Below are positions 1 to 7,038 of a stretch of DNA of 9,831 bases, piece by piece. Each line of letters begins with the position of its first letter. Positions within the stretch are counted from its first letter, which is position 1. The notes beneath the pieces are model-generated. The model was not told the DNA's origin. It searched no databases and was given only the letters and a program-made list of their open reading frames with translations. Source of the stretch: an uncultured Eubacteriales bacterium (GTDB lineage Bacteria; Bacillota; Clostridia; Christensenellales; Aristaeellaceae); contig USFL01000035.1 of assembly GCA_900553905.1 (NCBI GenBank), forward strand, positions 1 to 9,831. The letters run 5' to 3'. A program made the position numbers and the translations under genes.

Positions 1-278
1 ACCAGCCACATCACCGAGGCGATCATCGCGTACAGCGCACGGAAACCGTCCGCCCGCATGCGGATGCCCATGCCCAGGAAGCCCTCCCAGGTCAGCCGCA
101 GCGCGTTTCCGCCGGCGGCCAACGCCGTGAGCCAGATCAGCGCCGCCACCTCGACCGCCGCGCAGGCGATCATCACCGCGATGGCGCGCTGGCCGCCCCT
201 GCGGCCCAGCGCCCACGCCAGCGGCGCGCACAGCATGGGGACGACGGCCAGAATCAACAGTATCAGGGAACCGTTCAT
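1..278 (-). CDS. Fourth MnhD/NuoL-like antiporter subunit (N-terminal part, cut by window edge)
   Basis: Reverse-strand reading frame starting with ATG at 278 and still open at position 1, giving 92 complete codons. The start is supported by GGAGGT just upstream, in the 12-bp gap after the preceding gene's stop, with about 6 nt spacing. The protein begins MNGSLILLILAVVPMLCAPL, a hydrophobic helix, followed by a basic loop (RRGGQR, residues 26-31) and a second helix (about 32-54). Then come a short external segment and GIRMRADGFRALYAM (71-85). That segment matches the place where the neighbours read FKLDGLGRVF and ASDGLSRLF, the entry to TM3 in NuoL/NuoM/MrpD proteins. By homology and position it is a fourth proton-channel subunit of the same complex. 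The charged channel residues lie outside the window, so intactness and subtype (NuoL-like with a lateral helix, or MrpD-like) cannot be judged. Confidence 0.8.
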   Translation of the reverse strand, partial: MNGSLILLILAVVPMLCAPLAWALGRRGGQRAIAVMIACAAVEVAALIWLTALAAGGNALRLTWEGFLGMGIRMRADGFRALYAMIASVMWL

Positions 279-290
279 ACCCACACCTCC

Positions 291-1748
291 TTACACAAGC
301 CCCGCCGCCACCTGGCCCAGATAATCGGCCAGCGGCGCGGAGGCAAACACCAGAATCAGCATGACGATCACCAGCAGAATCAGCGGCAGCTGCATGCGCC
401 AGCCGGGGTCCAGCCTCTTGCCCTCAAGCCCCGAATCCGGGCTGAGCGGCATCGCGTAGGCCGACACCGCAGGAGCGAGCATATAAATGGAGGTGAGCGC
501 CGCCGAAACGATCAGAACCACGACGGCCGCCACGCCCAGCGCGCCGTTGGCGCTCAGCGCGGCTGTGGCCAGCGCCCACTTGCTCTGGAAGCCCACAAAG
601 GGCGGGATGCCCACCAGCTCGATGCCGCAGAACAGGAACACCGCCATGGTGAAGGACATCACGCGGCTCATGCCGCGCATCTCGCCGACATAGCTCTTGC
701 CGGTGCGGATCATCATCGCGCCCACGCAGCTGAACAGGCAGATCTTCATGATGGCGTGATACACCATGTGAAGCAGTCCGCCCTGCAGCCCTTCGGGGGT
801 GAGCATAAGCGCGCCCAGGAGGACGTAGCTGAGGTTGCTCATGGTGGAGTAGGCCAGCCGGCGCTTCATGTGCCGCTCGCGAACCGCCATGGCGCTGCCG
901 AACACGATGCTGAACATGGCCACGATCAGGCAGACCGTCTGCGCCCAGGTGCCGCGCATCAGATCCGGGCTGAAGCAGTAGTGGCTGAGGCGGATGACCG
1001 CAAACGCGCCCGCCTTGACCACCGCCACCGCGTGCAGCAGGGCCGTGACCGGCGTGGGGGCTACGCTCGCCGCGGGCAGCCAGTCATGGAAGGGGAAGAT
1101 GGCCGCCTTGACGCCAAAGCCCAGGAAGCCCAGTACGAACATGGGAAGGAGCAGCTCCATCGGCGCGTTTTGGAGCGCCGGGATGCCGCCGGCGACGAAG
1201 TTGGAATTGCCGGTGAAGTGCATGACCGTCGCAAGCGCAAGGAACGCCATGGCCGCGCCGCCCAGCGAGTAGTATACATACTTGCGGCCCGCATAGACGG
1301 CCTGCGGCTTCATGCCGTGCATGACCAGGAACAGCGTTGCCAGGGTCAGCAGCTCGTAGAAGATGTAGAGGGTCATCAGGTCCTCGGCAAAGGCGATGCC
1401 CAGCGTGACCGCGTAGCTGAGCAGGTAAAAGCCGAAGAAGTGGTTCTCCCCGCCCTCGTGCGCCATGTATTCAAAGGCGTACAGGGTGGATAGCGGCCAC
1501 AGGAAGGCCACCAGCCCGCCAAAGACGCGCCCCAGGCCGTCGAGCTTGAAGCTGATGGAGAGCAAGTCGGACAGCTTCAGCAGCGTGATGGGATGCGCGC
1601 CCGGCGTCAGTACGCACCACGCGACGCAGGCGGAGGTGGCGAGCGTCGCGGTCATGGTCAGCGCGTGGCAGGCCCGCACGTCGCGGGGCCGCCAGATGAA
1701 CAGCGCGACCGCGCCCAGAACGGGCAGCAGAATGGAAATCAACAGCAT
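291..1748 (-). CDS. MnhD/NuoM-like proton-translocating antiporter subunit, third in the operon
   Basis: A 485-residue polytopic membrane protein of the proton_antipo_M family (NuoL/NuoM/NuoN, MrpA/MrpD), with roughly 14 expected transmembrane helices. The charged residues of the proton path are all visible: Glu132 in YELLTLATL (TM5), Lys214 in FGVKAAIFPFHDWLP (TM7), Lys245 in VVKAGAFAVIR (TM8), the HxxxHxxxK set His327/His331/Lys335 (HMVYHAIMK) and Lys390 in GFQSKWALA (TM12). Length is close to MrpD (about 490) and well short of NuoL, so there is no long lateral helix. An in-frame ATG at 1787 lies inside the upstream gene and would add 13 polar residues. I chose 1748 because the protein then starts directly with a hydrophobic helix and sits 19 nt after the previous stop, behind a modest purine-rich site (AGAGAGG). 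It is most similar by eye to the gene at 1768-3249 (shared MAHEG motif before TM4), which suggests duplication. Subtype naming is uncertain. Confidence 0.93.
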   Translation of the reverse strand: MLLISILLPVLGAVALFIWRPRDVRACHALTMTATLATSACVAWCVLTPGAHPITLLKLSDLLSISFKLDGLGRVFGGLVAFLWPLSTLYAFEYMAHEGGENHFFGFYLLSYAVTLGIAFAEDLMTLYIFYELLTLATLFLVMHGMKPQAVYAGRKYVYYSLGGAAMAFLALATVMHFTGNSNFVAGGIPALQNAPMELLLPMFVLGFLGFGVKAAIFPFHDWLPAASVAPTPVTALLHAVAVVKAGAFAVIRLSHYCFSPDLMRGTWAQTVCLIVAMFSIVFGSAMAVRERHMKRRLAYSTMSNLSYVLLGALMLTPEGLQGGLLHMVYHAIMKICLFSCVGAMMIRTGKSYVGEMRGMSRVMSFTMAVFLFCGIELVGIPPFVGFQSKWALATAALSANGALGVAAVVVLIVSAALTSIYMLAPAVSAYAMPLSPDSGLEGKRLDPGWRMQLPLILLVIVMLILVFASAPLADYLGQVAAGLV

Positions 1749-1767
1749 ATTTCGGCCCGCCTCTCTT

Positions 1768-3249
1768 TTACAGCACAGCCGCCGCAACGGCGCTCACAGC
1801 GGTTTCCACCAGCGAAGGCCACAGGCCCAGAATCAGCGTCAGCGCGGCCAGCGCCACCAGCGGCCAGAGCATGGAGGCCTTCAGCTCGCAGCAGGAGGTC
1901 TCCAGCGCCGCCTCGCCGCTCGCGCGGCCGGGGAAGAAGCCGTTGATGCTCACCGGCAGCAGATAGCCCGCCGTGAGCAGCGCAGATACCAGCAGCACCA
2001 CCGGTCCAAGCCAGCTGAAGGTGGCCACGCCGCTCGCCATGGCGCCCTGCGCCAGCTCCCACTTGCTGAAGAAGCCGCACAGCGGGGGCACGCCCACCAG
2101 GCTCACGCCCGCGAGGGTAAAGCACCACAGGGTGGCCGGCATGCGCTTGCCGATGCCACGCAGGTCGCGCACATCGGTCAGGCCGGTCTTGAGGATGATG
2201 CCGCCGGCGCAGAGGAAGAGGAGGTTCTTCATGATGGAGTGGAAGTACACATGCAGCATCGCGCCCCGGAAGGCCGTTTCGTTGAGCAGGAACAGGCCGA
2301 AGAGCACATAGCTGACCTGCGACACGCTGGAATAGGCCAGGCGCTTTTTGAGCACCGTGACCTTGAGGGCCATCATCGAGCCCATGAACACCGTAATCAG
2401 CGCCAGCATAATCAGCGCCGTCTGCACCCACGTGCCGCGCAGGAAGTCCGCGCCGGTCACGTAGAAGATCACGCGGATGATGCACAGAACGCCCGCCTTG
2501 GTGATCACGCCGCTGAGCACCGCGCTGGCCGGAGCCGGAGCGATGGGGTGGGCCGTGGGCAGCCAGCCGTGCATGGGGAACATACCGGCCTTGGTGCCAA
2601 AGCCGATCACCGTGATGAGCAGCACCCACAGAAGCAGCGGGCCCTGCGCGGCCACCGCGTCAGCCGAGAGCGTGCCGCCGGGAACAAACAGGGGGGTCAC
2701 CGCGTTGGCGGTAAAGAAGAAGATGCCCAGCAAACCCATCATCGCGCCCGCGATGGAGTACAGCAGGTATTTCATGCCCGCGGCCACAGCCTCCTTGGTC
2801 AGGCTGTGCAGAACCAGCGCCACGGACAGGAGGGTCATCAGCTCAAAGCACAGGTACATCGTCACCAGCGTGCCCGCAAAGCACAGCCCCAGAAGCGCGC
2901 TTAAGGTGAGCAGGTAGAAGGTGTAGAACCGCCGCTGCGCGCCTTCATGGGCCATGTAGCCGAAGCTGAACGCGCCGGAGAGCAGCCACATGCCGCTCAT
3001 CAGGATGCTGAACAGCCGCGACAGGCCGTCGGAGGCCGCCACCACCGGCAGGTTCTGGGAGATGGTAAACAGGGTCAGGCTGCCATCGCCGGTCAGGCAC
3101 AGGGCCACGGTGAGCAGAAAGCTCGCCACCAGGGAAGCCAGCACAAAGCGGTCACGCGCCTTGTCCGGCCGCAGCGCGGGCACAAACCAGCACAGAAGCG
3201 CGCACAGCGCGGGAAACAACGGGGTCAAAATCAACAGGACCGCCTGCAT
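1768..3249 (-). CDS. MnhD/NuoM-like proton-translocating antiporter subunit, second in the operon
   Basis: A 493-residue polytopic protein of the proton_antipo_M family. Pathway residues seen: Glu136 in CFELMTLLSVAL (TM5), Lys220 in FGTKAGMFPMHGWLP (TM7), Lys251 in VITKAGVLCIIR (TM8), the HxxxHxxxK set His333/His337/Lys341 (HVYFHSIMK) and Lys396 in GFFSKWELA (TM12). The half-channel residues known from complex I and Mrp are therefore intact, and it should move H+ (possibly coupled to Na+) across the cytoplasmic membrane within the complex. A TTG at 3270 could extend the frame by seven residues. ATG 3249 is preferred because GAGGAGGA (3257-3264) sits 7 nt before it, and the TTG would overlap the upstream gene. 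The gap to that gene's stop is 13 nt, so the two are co-translated or closely coupled. It resembles the gene at 291-1748 more than the one at 3263-4756. Confidence 0.94.
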   Translation of the reverse strand: MQAVLLILTPLFPALCALLCWFVPALRPDKARDRFVLASLVASFLLTVALCLTGDGSLTLFTISQNLPVVAASDGLSRLFSILMSGMWLLSGAFSFGYMAHEGAQRRFYTFYLLTLSALLGLCFAGTLVTMYLCFELMTLLSVALVLHSLTKEAVAAGMKYLLYSIAGAMMGLLGIFFFTANAVTPLFVPGGTLSADAVAAQGPLLLWVLLITVIGFGTKAGMFPMHGWLPTAHPIAPAPASAVLSGVITKAGVLCIIRVIFYVTGADFLRGTWVQTALIMLALITVFMGSMMALKVTVLKKRLAYSSVSQVSYVLFGLFLLNETAFRGAMLHVYFHSIMKNLLFLCAGGIILKTGLTDVRDLRGIGKRMPATLWCFTLAGVSLVGVPPLCGFFSKWELAQGAMASGVATFSWLGPVVLLVSALLTAGYLLPVSINGFFPGRASGEAALETSCCELKASMLWPLVALAALTLILGLWPSLVETAVSAVAAAVL

Positions 3250-3262
3250 CTTGACATCCTCC

Positions 3263-4756
3263 TCACTCAAACATCATAAGGCCATTGGTGATGGCCGTCA
3301 CAATCGGCTGCGCCATCAGGCCCACCAGCAGGTTCAGCGCCACAAAGCCCCACATGGCCCCGCCGGAAAGCGGGCTGCGCTCCGGCGCGGGGGGCTGGAA
3401 GCCGTCGCGCGGCGGGCGGTAGAGCGTGATGACGGTTTTCATGAAGTACAGCACGTTGAGCAGCGTGCTCACCGCCAGCGCAATCAGCATCACCCACATG
3501 TGCAGGCCGCCCCGGTCGAGCGCGGCATTGCTGAGATACAGCTTGCTGATGAAGCCGCCCAGCACCGGGATGCCCACCAGGCTCATGGCCGCCACGCTGA
3601 AGCATACGCCCGCGGCAGGATTGCGAAAGCCGGCGCCCCGCAGGTCGGAGAACCGCTTGCTGTTGCCCGATGCGTCGGCCAGTCCGGAGGAGGAGATGAA
3701 CAGCGCGCTCTTGGCGCAGGCATGCATGAGCATGTGATAGATGGCAGCCACAAAGCCAATATTCGTGCCCAGGCCCAGCCCGGCGTAGATGTAGCCGATC
3801 TGCGCCACGGAGCTGAAGGCCACCATGCGCCTGAGGTCATGGCTGAAAATGGCGTTCACGCTGCCCGCGATCATGCCAACGACGCCAAAGACGAACATCA
3901 GGTCCATCACATGGCTGCTGGTGACCAGCTCCATGCCGATGACGCGGTAGAAGATCTTAATGAGCAGGAAGATATAGGCCTTGCTGACGATGCTGGAGAG
4001 CACCGCGCTGGCCGTGGGCGTGGAATACCCGTAGGCGTCCGGCAGCCAGGTATGGAAGGGATACAGGGCGCTTTTGATGCCCAGACCCACGAAGAACAGG
4101 CCCATGATGACGGTGATGGGCGTCGTGTATTCGCCCGATGCGGACAGCTCCATCAGCGAATCATGGATGTTTTCCATGAGCAGGTGGCCGGTGAGGTTGT
4201 AGGTGATGGTGATGGCGATCAGGGTCAGGCCGGAGCCCAGCAGGCTCATAATCATGTAGCGCATGGCCGAGACCATCGTGCGGCCGTTCTGCCGCGACAT
4301 GATGAGCGCGCAGGCCGTGAGCGTCATGATTTCGATAAAGACGTAGGCGGTGAACAGGTCGTTGGTGTAGAGCATGCTCATCATGGCGGCCAGCACCAGG
4401 TCCAGCATGACGCAGACGATATTGACCTTCTTATGGTCCACCTGCTCGGTGAGCTTGCGCATGCCGCCCAGGACGCTGAGCAGCAGGATCAGGCTAAAGA
4501 CCACCGCCAGGGTGGATTCCAGCACGCCCGCGCGCAGCTCGTTGCCCCAGGGAGCGGGGAAGTGGCCCATCCAGTAGACGTAGCTTTCGCCGTAGCCCCA
4601 CATGAAGACCGTCAGCCACAGGTTCAGCGCCGCGACCACCGCGGCAAGCCCCGCCGTGACCCACTTGGCCACACGTCCCGGCAGCATGGCGCTGAAAATG
4701 CCCGACACCATGCACAGCATGATGGAGAAGAAGGGGACGTTCTGTACAAATTGCAT
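3263..4756 (-). CDS. mnhD: Na+/H+ antiporter subunit D (MrpD/MnhD, MbhH-like)
   Basis: A 497-residue polytopic protein directly after mnhC, the position of MrpD in Mrp operons and MbhH in membrane-bound hydrogenase clusters. Channel residues are complete: Glu142 in FIEIMTLTACAL (TM5), Lys228 in GIKSALYPFHTWLPDAY (TM7), Lys259 in VSKAYIFLLIK (TM8), His341/His345/Lys349 (HMLMHACAK) and Lys405 in GGFISKLYLSN (TM12). This is the core H+-translocating subunit. Its position makes it the best candidate in the operon for the true MrpD orthologue. ATG 4756 follows GGGGGAGGA (4765-4773) with 8 nt spacing and lies one base beyond the mnhC stop, a sign of translational coupling. The C-terminal loop (about 446-465) is proline-rich and hydrophilic (YRPPRDGFQPPAPER), followed by a last helix. 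The protein ends MMFE. Confidence 0.95.
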   Translation of the reverse strand: MQFVQNVPFFSIMLCMVSGIFSAMLPGRVAKWVTAGLAAVVAALNLWLTVFMWGYGESYVYWMGHFPAPWGNELRAGVLESTLAVVFSLILLLSVLGGMRKLTEQVDHKKVNIVCVMLDLVLAAMMSMLYTNDLFTAYVFIEIMTLTACALIMSRQNGRTMVSAMRYMIMSLLGSGLTLIAITITYNLTGHLLMENIHDSLMELSASGEYTTPITVIMGLFFVGLGIKSALYPFHTWLPDAYGYSTPTASAVLSSIVSKAYIFLLIKIFYRVIGMELVTSSHVMDLMFVFGVVGMIAGSVNAIFSHDLRRMVAFSSVAQIGYIYAGLGLGTNIGFVAAIYHMLMHACAKSALFISSSGLADASGNSKRFSDLRGAGFRNPAAGVCFSVAAMSLVGIPVLGGFISKLYLSNAALDRGGLHMWVMLIALAVSTLLNVLYFMKTVITLYRPPRDGFQPPAPERSPLSGGAMWGFVALNLLVGLMAQPIVTAITNGLMMFE

Positions 4757-4757
4757 A

Positions 4758-5132
4758 TCAGTCGTCCTCCCCCTTCATCATCAGCGTGATGCGGTCGATG
4801 TCCAGCGTATGGTAGCGCCGGTAGAGACGCACGGTGAGCGAGAGCATCAGCGCCGTCACGCTCACGCTGACCACGATGCCCGTCAGCACCAGGCCCGCAG
4901 GGATGGGGTTGATGTAGTACTGGGCGGAGATGACGCCGTCGGTCAGAATGGGGGCGGTGCGGTCCTCGATATAGCCCACGGAGGTCAGCAGCAGATAGAT
5001 GGCCGTATCCATGATGTTGAAGCCGATGATCTTTTTGATCAGGTTGCGCTGGAGCAGAAGCGTGGTAAAGCCGATGGCGAACAGCAGCACCGCCACGATT
5101 TCCTCCAGATGTTCCTGGATGATGGTAAGCAT
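4758..5132 (-). CDS. mnhC: Na+/H+ antiporter subunit C (MnhC/MrpC, NuoK-like)
   Basis: A 124-residue protein of the NuoK/MrpC/MbhG family with three predicted helices (about 10-27, 33-53 and 79-101). The typical segment NLIKKIIGFNIMDTAIYLLL (30-49) corresponds to the NuoK TM2 region. NPIPAGLVLTGIVVSVSVTA (75-94) corresponds to the family motif usually written DPLPQALVLTAIVI. Here the Asp is Asn75 and the Gln-Ala pair is Ala-Gly, so the loop departs from the usual form. Asp42 sits in TM2, where NuoK carries a conserved Glu, and might take that role (inference). Subunit C forms part of the membrane bridge between the antiporter-like subunits and the B/A-C-terminal region. The start lies 3 nt past the stop of the MbhE-MnhB gene, behind AAGGGGGG. 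The C-terminal tail is charged and ends GEDD. Confidence 0.93.
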   Translation of the reverse strand: MLTIIQEHLEEIVAVLLFAIGFTTLLLQRNLIKKIIGFNIMDTAIYLLLTSVGYIEDRTAPILTDGVISAQYYINPIPAGLVLTGIVVSVSVTALMLSLTVRLYRRYHTLDIDRITLMMKGEDD

Positions 5133-5135
5133 CGC

Positions 5136-6146
5136 TTACATGCCCCCCTTGCGAAACAGCGTGTAAAACGCGTACATCGTGCACATGACGATCAGGCCCA
5201 CGCAGATGTTCAGCGGCAGGATGAAGCCGGAGGAGAGGATGGCGCCGGGCGTGCCCAGCGGGATGCCGCTTTCGATGTGGTTGGCGCCGGTGTAGAAGGA
5301 ATAGCTCTTGAGGGCGGCATAGGTCATCAGGGCCAGGAAGGTGATCCAGCGGAAGGTGCGGTAGGTGAAGAAGCGTTCGGTCTTCTGGAAGCCGAAGGCG
5401 TTGAGGTAGAGGATCAGGCCCGCGCCCATCACCGCGCCGCCGCTGAAGCCGCCGCCGGGGCTGAGATGGCCGTTTAAGACGATGTACATGCCATAGAGCA
5501 GGATCACCGGCACCAGAATCTTGGCGGCCAGCTGCAGGATGGCGTCGTTCTTGGGCTCGTGGTGACGGTCGTCCCACTCGGCCTCCAGCATGGCGGGCGT
5601 GGGCTTCTCGCCGGGAGCATGGTCGCCCAGCTTGAGCAGCAGCAGCACGCTGCATGCCGCCACGAACAGCACCGTCGATTCGCCGAAGGTATCGAAGGCA
5701 CGGTAGTCCAGAATCATGCCGGCCACAAAGTTGATGGCGCCGGTCTCCTCGATGCCCTTTTCGATGTAGCGCTGCGAAACTTCATTATTATAGGGATTGT
5801 CCGCCTCGCCGAAGGGGGGCAGGGCCACCACGGTGCTCATCAGGAAGAAGATGATGAAGCACAGAACCAGCACCGCCGAGAGGCGGTACAGCCGGTTGAT
5901 GAGCTTGACGCCCTTGTGCAGCGACCATTCGTGAACGCGCGAATAGTAGGACCGCTCCTCCTCCACCAGGGCGGTTCGATGGTCGTCGGCGCGCTTTTCC
6001 GCGCTGGCGTAGACTTCGCCGCCCGCCTCCTGCGGCGCGGCCTGGTCCATGCTCTGTTCAATCTCGCCGTCCAGCACGCTCTCGTCGCCGGTTTCCCAGT
6101 TGACAAAGCGCTCCCACAGCGAGGGGCGGGAATCATTTCTGGTCAT
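5136..6146 (-). CDS. mnhB: Fused MbhE-like (MrpA C-terminal) and MnhB/MrpB antiporter subunit
   Basis: A 336-residue protein with three parts. Residues 1-87 are hydrophilic, acidic and without a signal peptide, presumably cytoplasmic. Residues about 88-172 are an MbhE-like domain: a helix (88-108), then LPPFGEADNPYNNEVSQRYI, EETGAINFVAGMILDYRAFD (133-152) and FGESTVL leading into a second helix. These are the marks of the last domain of MrpA and of MbhE. Residues about 205-336 are the MnhB/MrpB/MbhF domain with the hallmark GHLSPGGGFSGGAVMGAG (226-243) and several helices. The start at 6146 has AAGGAGGA (6155-6162) at 8 nt and overlaps the preceding gene by 14 bp. In Bacillus Mrp the MbhE domain belongs to MrpA, and in Pyrococcus MbhE and MbhF are separate. 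The fusion makes structural sense because the two parts are adjacent in the complex. MnhB is about 140 residues alone. Confidence 0.93.
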   Translation of the reverse strand: MTRNDSRPSLWERFVNWETGDESVLDGEIEQSMDQAAPQEAGGEVYASAEKRADDHRTALVEEERSYYSRVHEWSLHKGVKLINRLYRLSAVLVLCFIIFFLMSTVVALPPFGEADNPYNNEVSQRYIEKGIEETGAINFVAGMILDYRAFDTFGESTVLFVAACSVLLLLKLGDHAPGEKPTPAMLEAEWDDRHHEPKNDAILQLAAKILVPVILLYGMYIVLNGHLSPGGGFSGGAVMGAGLILYLNAFGFQKTERFFTYRTFRWITFLALMTYAALKSYSFYTGANHIESGIPLGTPGAILSSGFILPLNICVGLIVMCTMYAFYTLFRKGGM

Positions 6147-6405
6147 TCGGCTCGTCCTCCTTCTGGGGCTTGATGGCGTGGATCTTCTTGAGCACGATAA
6201 AGAACAGGATGCTGGTGACGCCCGCGCCCACCGCCGCTTCGGTGATGGCCAGGTCGGGCGATTGCAGAAGCATCCACATGATGCTCATCAGCACGCTGTA
6301 GGCCATGTAGATGACCACGCTCACCAGCAGGTTGCGGGTGAGACAGGTGGCGATGGCGCAGATGAGCAGGAACCCGAGGACAACCACGGTAAACAGACTG
6401 TTCAT
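6133..6405 (-). CDS. mbhD: MbhD-like subunit (DUF4040; MrpA C-terminal domain as a separate gene)
   Basis: A 90-residue protein with three hydrophobic helices and the diagnostic segment LLQSPDLAITEAAVGAGVTS (46-65), including Glu56, followed by ILFFIVLKK. This is the MbhD/DUF4040 domain, related to NuoJ, which in classic Mrp systems lies inside the C-terminal half of MrpA. In the Mbh and Mrp structures it joins the lateral proton path between B/C/G and the MrpA or NuoH-type subunit. The tail (78-90, KPQKEDEPNDQK) is polar. The ATG overlaps the mnhG stop as ATGA. The only ribosome site nearby is GGAG, about 11 nt away, so expression probably depends on coupling to mnhG. It overlaps the next gene by 14 bp. 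Confidence 0.92.
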   Translation of the reverse strand: MNSLFTVVVLGFLLICAIATCLTRNLLVSVVIYMAYSVLMSIMWMLLQSPDLAITEAAVGAGVTSILFFIVLKKIHAIKPQKEDEPNDQK

Positions 6406-6725
6406 AGGTCGATCATCTCCATTTCCTGCTCAGGATGTTCGTTGGTGGTCAGCTCCAGGCGCGCGATCAGATGGCTGCCGGTGGGGCTGGTCAGCCACAG
6501 GAACAGCGCCGTCAGCAGATATTTCAGGATGACCCAGCCGTCGTTCTGGGAAATGCACAGGCCGGTGAGCACCAGCAGCATGCCCAGCGAATCCCCCATG
6601 GAGGCGGCGTGCATGCGGTTGAGCACATAGCGGAAACGGTACTGCGATACCACGCCCACCAGCAGCACAAACAGCCCGGCCAGCATCAAAACGGCCGTCA
6701 ACACGAAACGGAACCAGTCAAGCAT
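6402..6725 (-). CDS. mnhG: Na+/H+ antiporter subunit G (MnhG/MrpG, MbhC-like)
   Basis: A 107-residue protein with three hydrophobic helices (about 5-27, 45-60 and 65-79). Family marks are RFRYVLNRMHAASMGDSLGM (30-49), matching the usual region RFPDxxxRxHAAxxxDxLG, and LWLTSPTGSHLIARL (76-90), matching the conserved P-x-x-SHxIxR element. The Pro-Asp of the usual RFPD is replaced here by Arg-Tyr, while the Arg-x-His-Ala and Asp-x-Leu-Gly parts are kept. MnhG is a small membrane subunit packed with E and F in the Mrp and Mbh complexes and is needed for their assembly and function. The start overlaps the mnhF stop by 8 bp, with AAAAGGAGG about 9 nt upstream. The C-terminus is acidic (NEHPEQEMEMIDL). 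Confidence 0.94.
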   Translation of the reverse strand: MLDWFRFVLTAVLMLAGLFVLLVGVVSQYRFRYVLNRMHAASMGDSLGMLLVLTGLCISQNDGWVILKYLLTALFLWLTSPTGSHLIARLELTTNEHPEQEMEMIDL

Positions 6726-7038
6726 CGGAGCGGGCCTCCTTTTCCTTCTTTTCGCGCTCCTCCAGGGCGACGCCCATGTAGACCTTGCACAGCACCACCA
6801 CCGCCAGGAAACCCAGCAGCGCGTAGATGAGCGCCACGTCCACCAGGTATCCCTCGCCCAGCATGGCGGCCAGGATGCAGATCATGGTCATGGTGAGCGT
6901 ACAGATCATGTTGATGGAAACGATGCGGTCGGCAATGCGCGGGCCCTGAATGGCGCGAAACAGGCAAAACAGCGTCAGCACGCTCAGACATACCAGAACA
7001 GCCATGTAAAACGCATGATAGGCGTCAGCGAGATTCAT
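6718..7038 (-). CDS. mnhF: Na+/H+ antiporter subunit F (MnhF/MrpF, MbhB-like)
   Basis: A 106-residue protein with three predicted helices (about 10-28, 42-60 and 65-87). Family marks are GPRIADRIVSINMI (32-45), with Asp37 in the usual G-P-x-x-x-D-R element, and YLVDVALIYALLGFLAVVVL (64-83), with Asp67. MrpF is a small core subunit of the antiporter that sits with E and G at the end of the complex. The ATG overlaps the mnhE stop in an ATGA junction and is served by AAAGGAGG about 7 nt away. The highly charged C-terminal tail (EEREKKEKEARSDA) is cytoplasmic by the positive-inside rule. Length is close to the family norm of about 90-100. Confidence 0.95.
   Translation of the reverse strand: MNLADAYHAFYMAVLVCLSVLTLFCLFRAIQGPRIADRIVSINMICTLTMTMICILAAMLGEGYLVDVALIYALLGFLAVVVLCKVYMGVALEEREKKEKEARSDA

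Noticed and set aside
1749..1787. Upstream ATG at 1787 for the third channel subunit
   Set aside because: It would overlap the preceding gene by 20 bp and add a polar, cysteine-containing stretch (RRLCCKREAGRN) before a normal N-terminal helix.
756..4789. Very long plus-strand open frames (for example 1465-2904 and 2990-4789) opposite the antiporter genes
   Set aside because: Their translations are full of Gln, His, Arg, Ala and Gly, with no hydrophobic or motif structure. They lie antisense to clearly conserved genes, as expected from high-GC codon bias. They are shadow frames.
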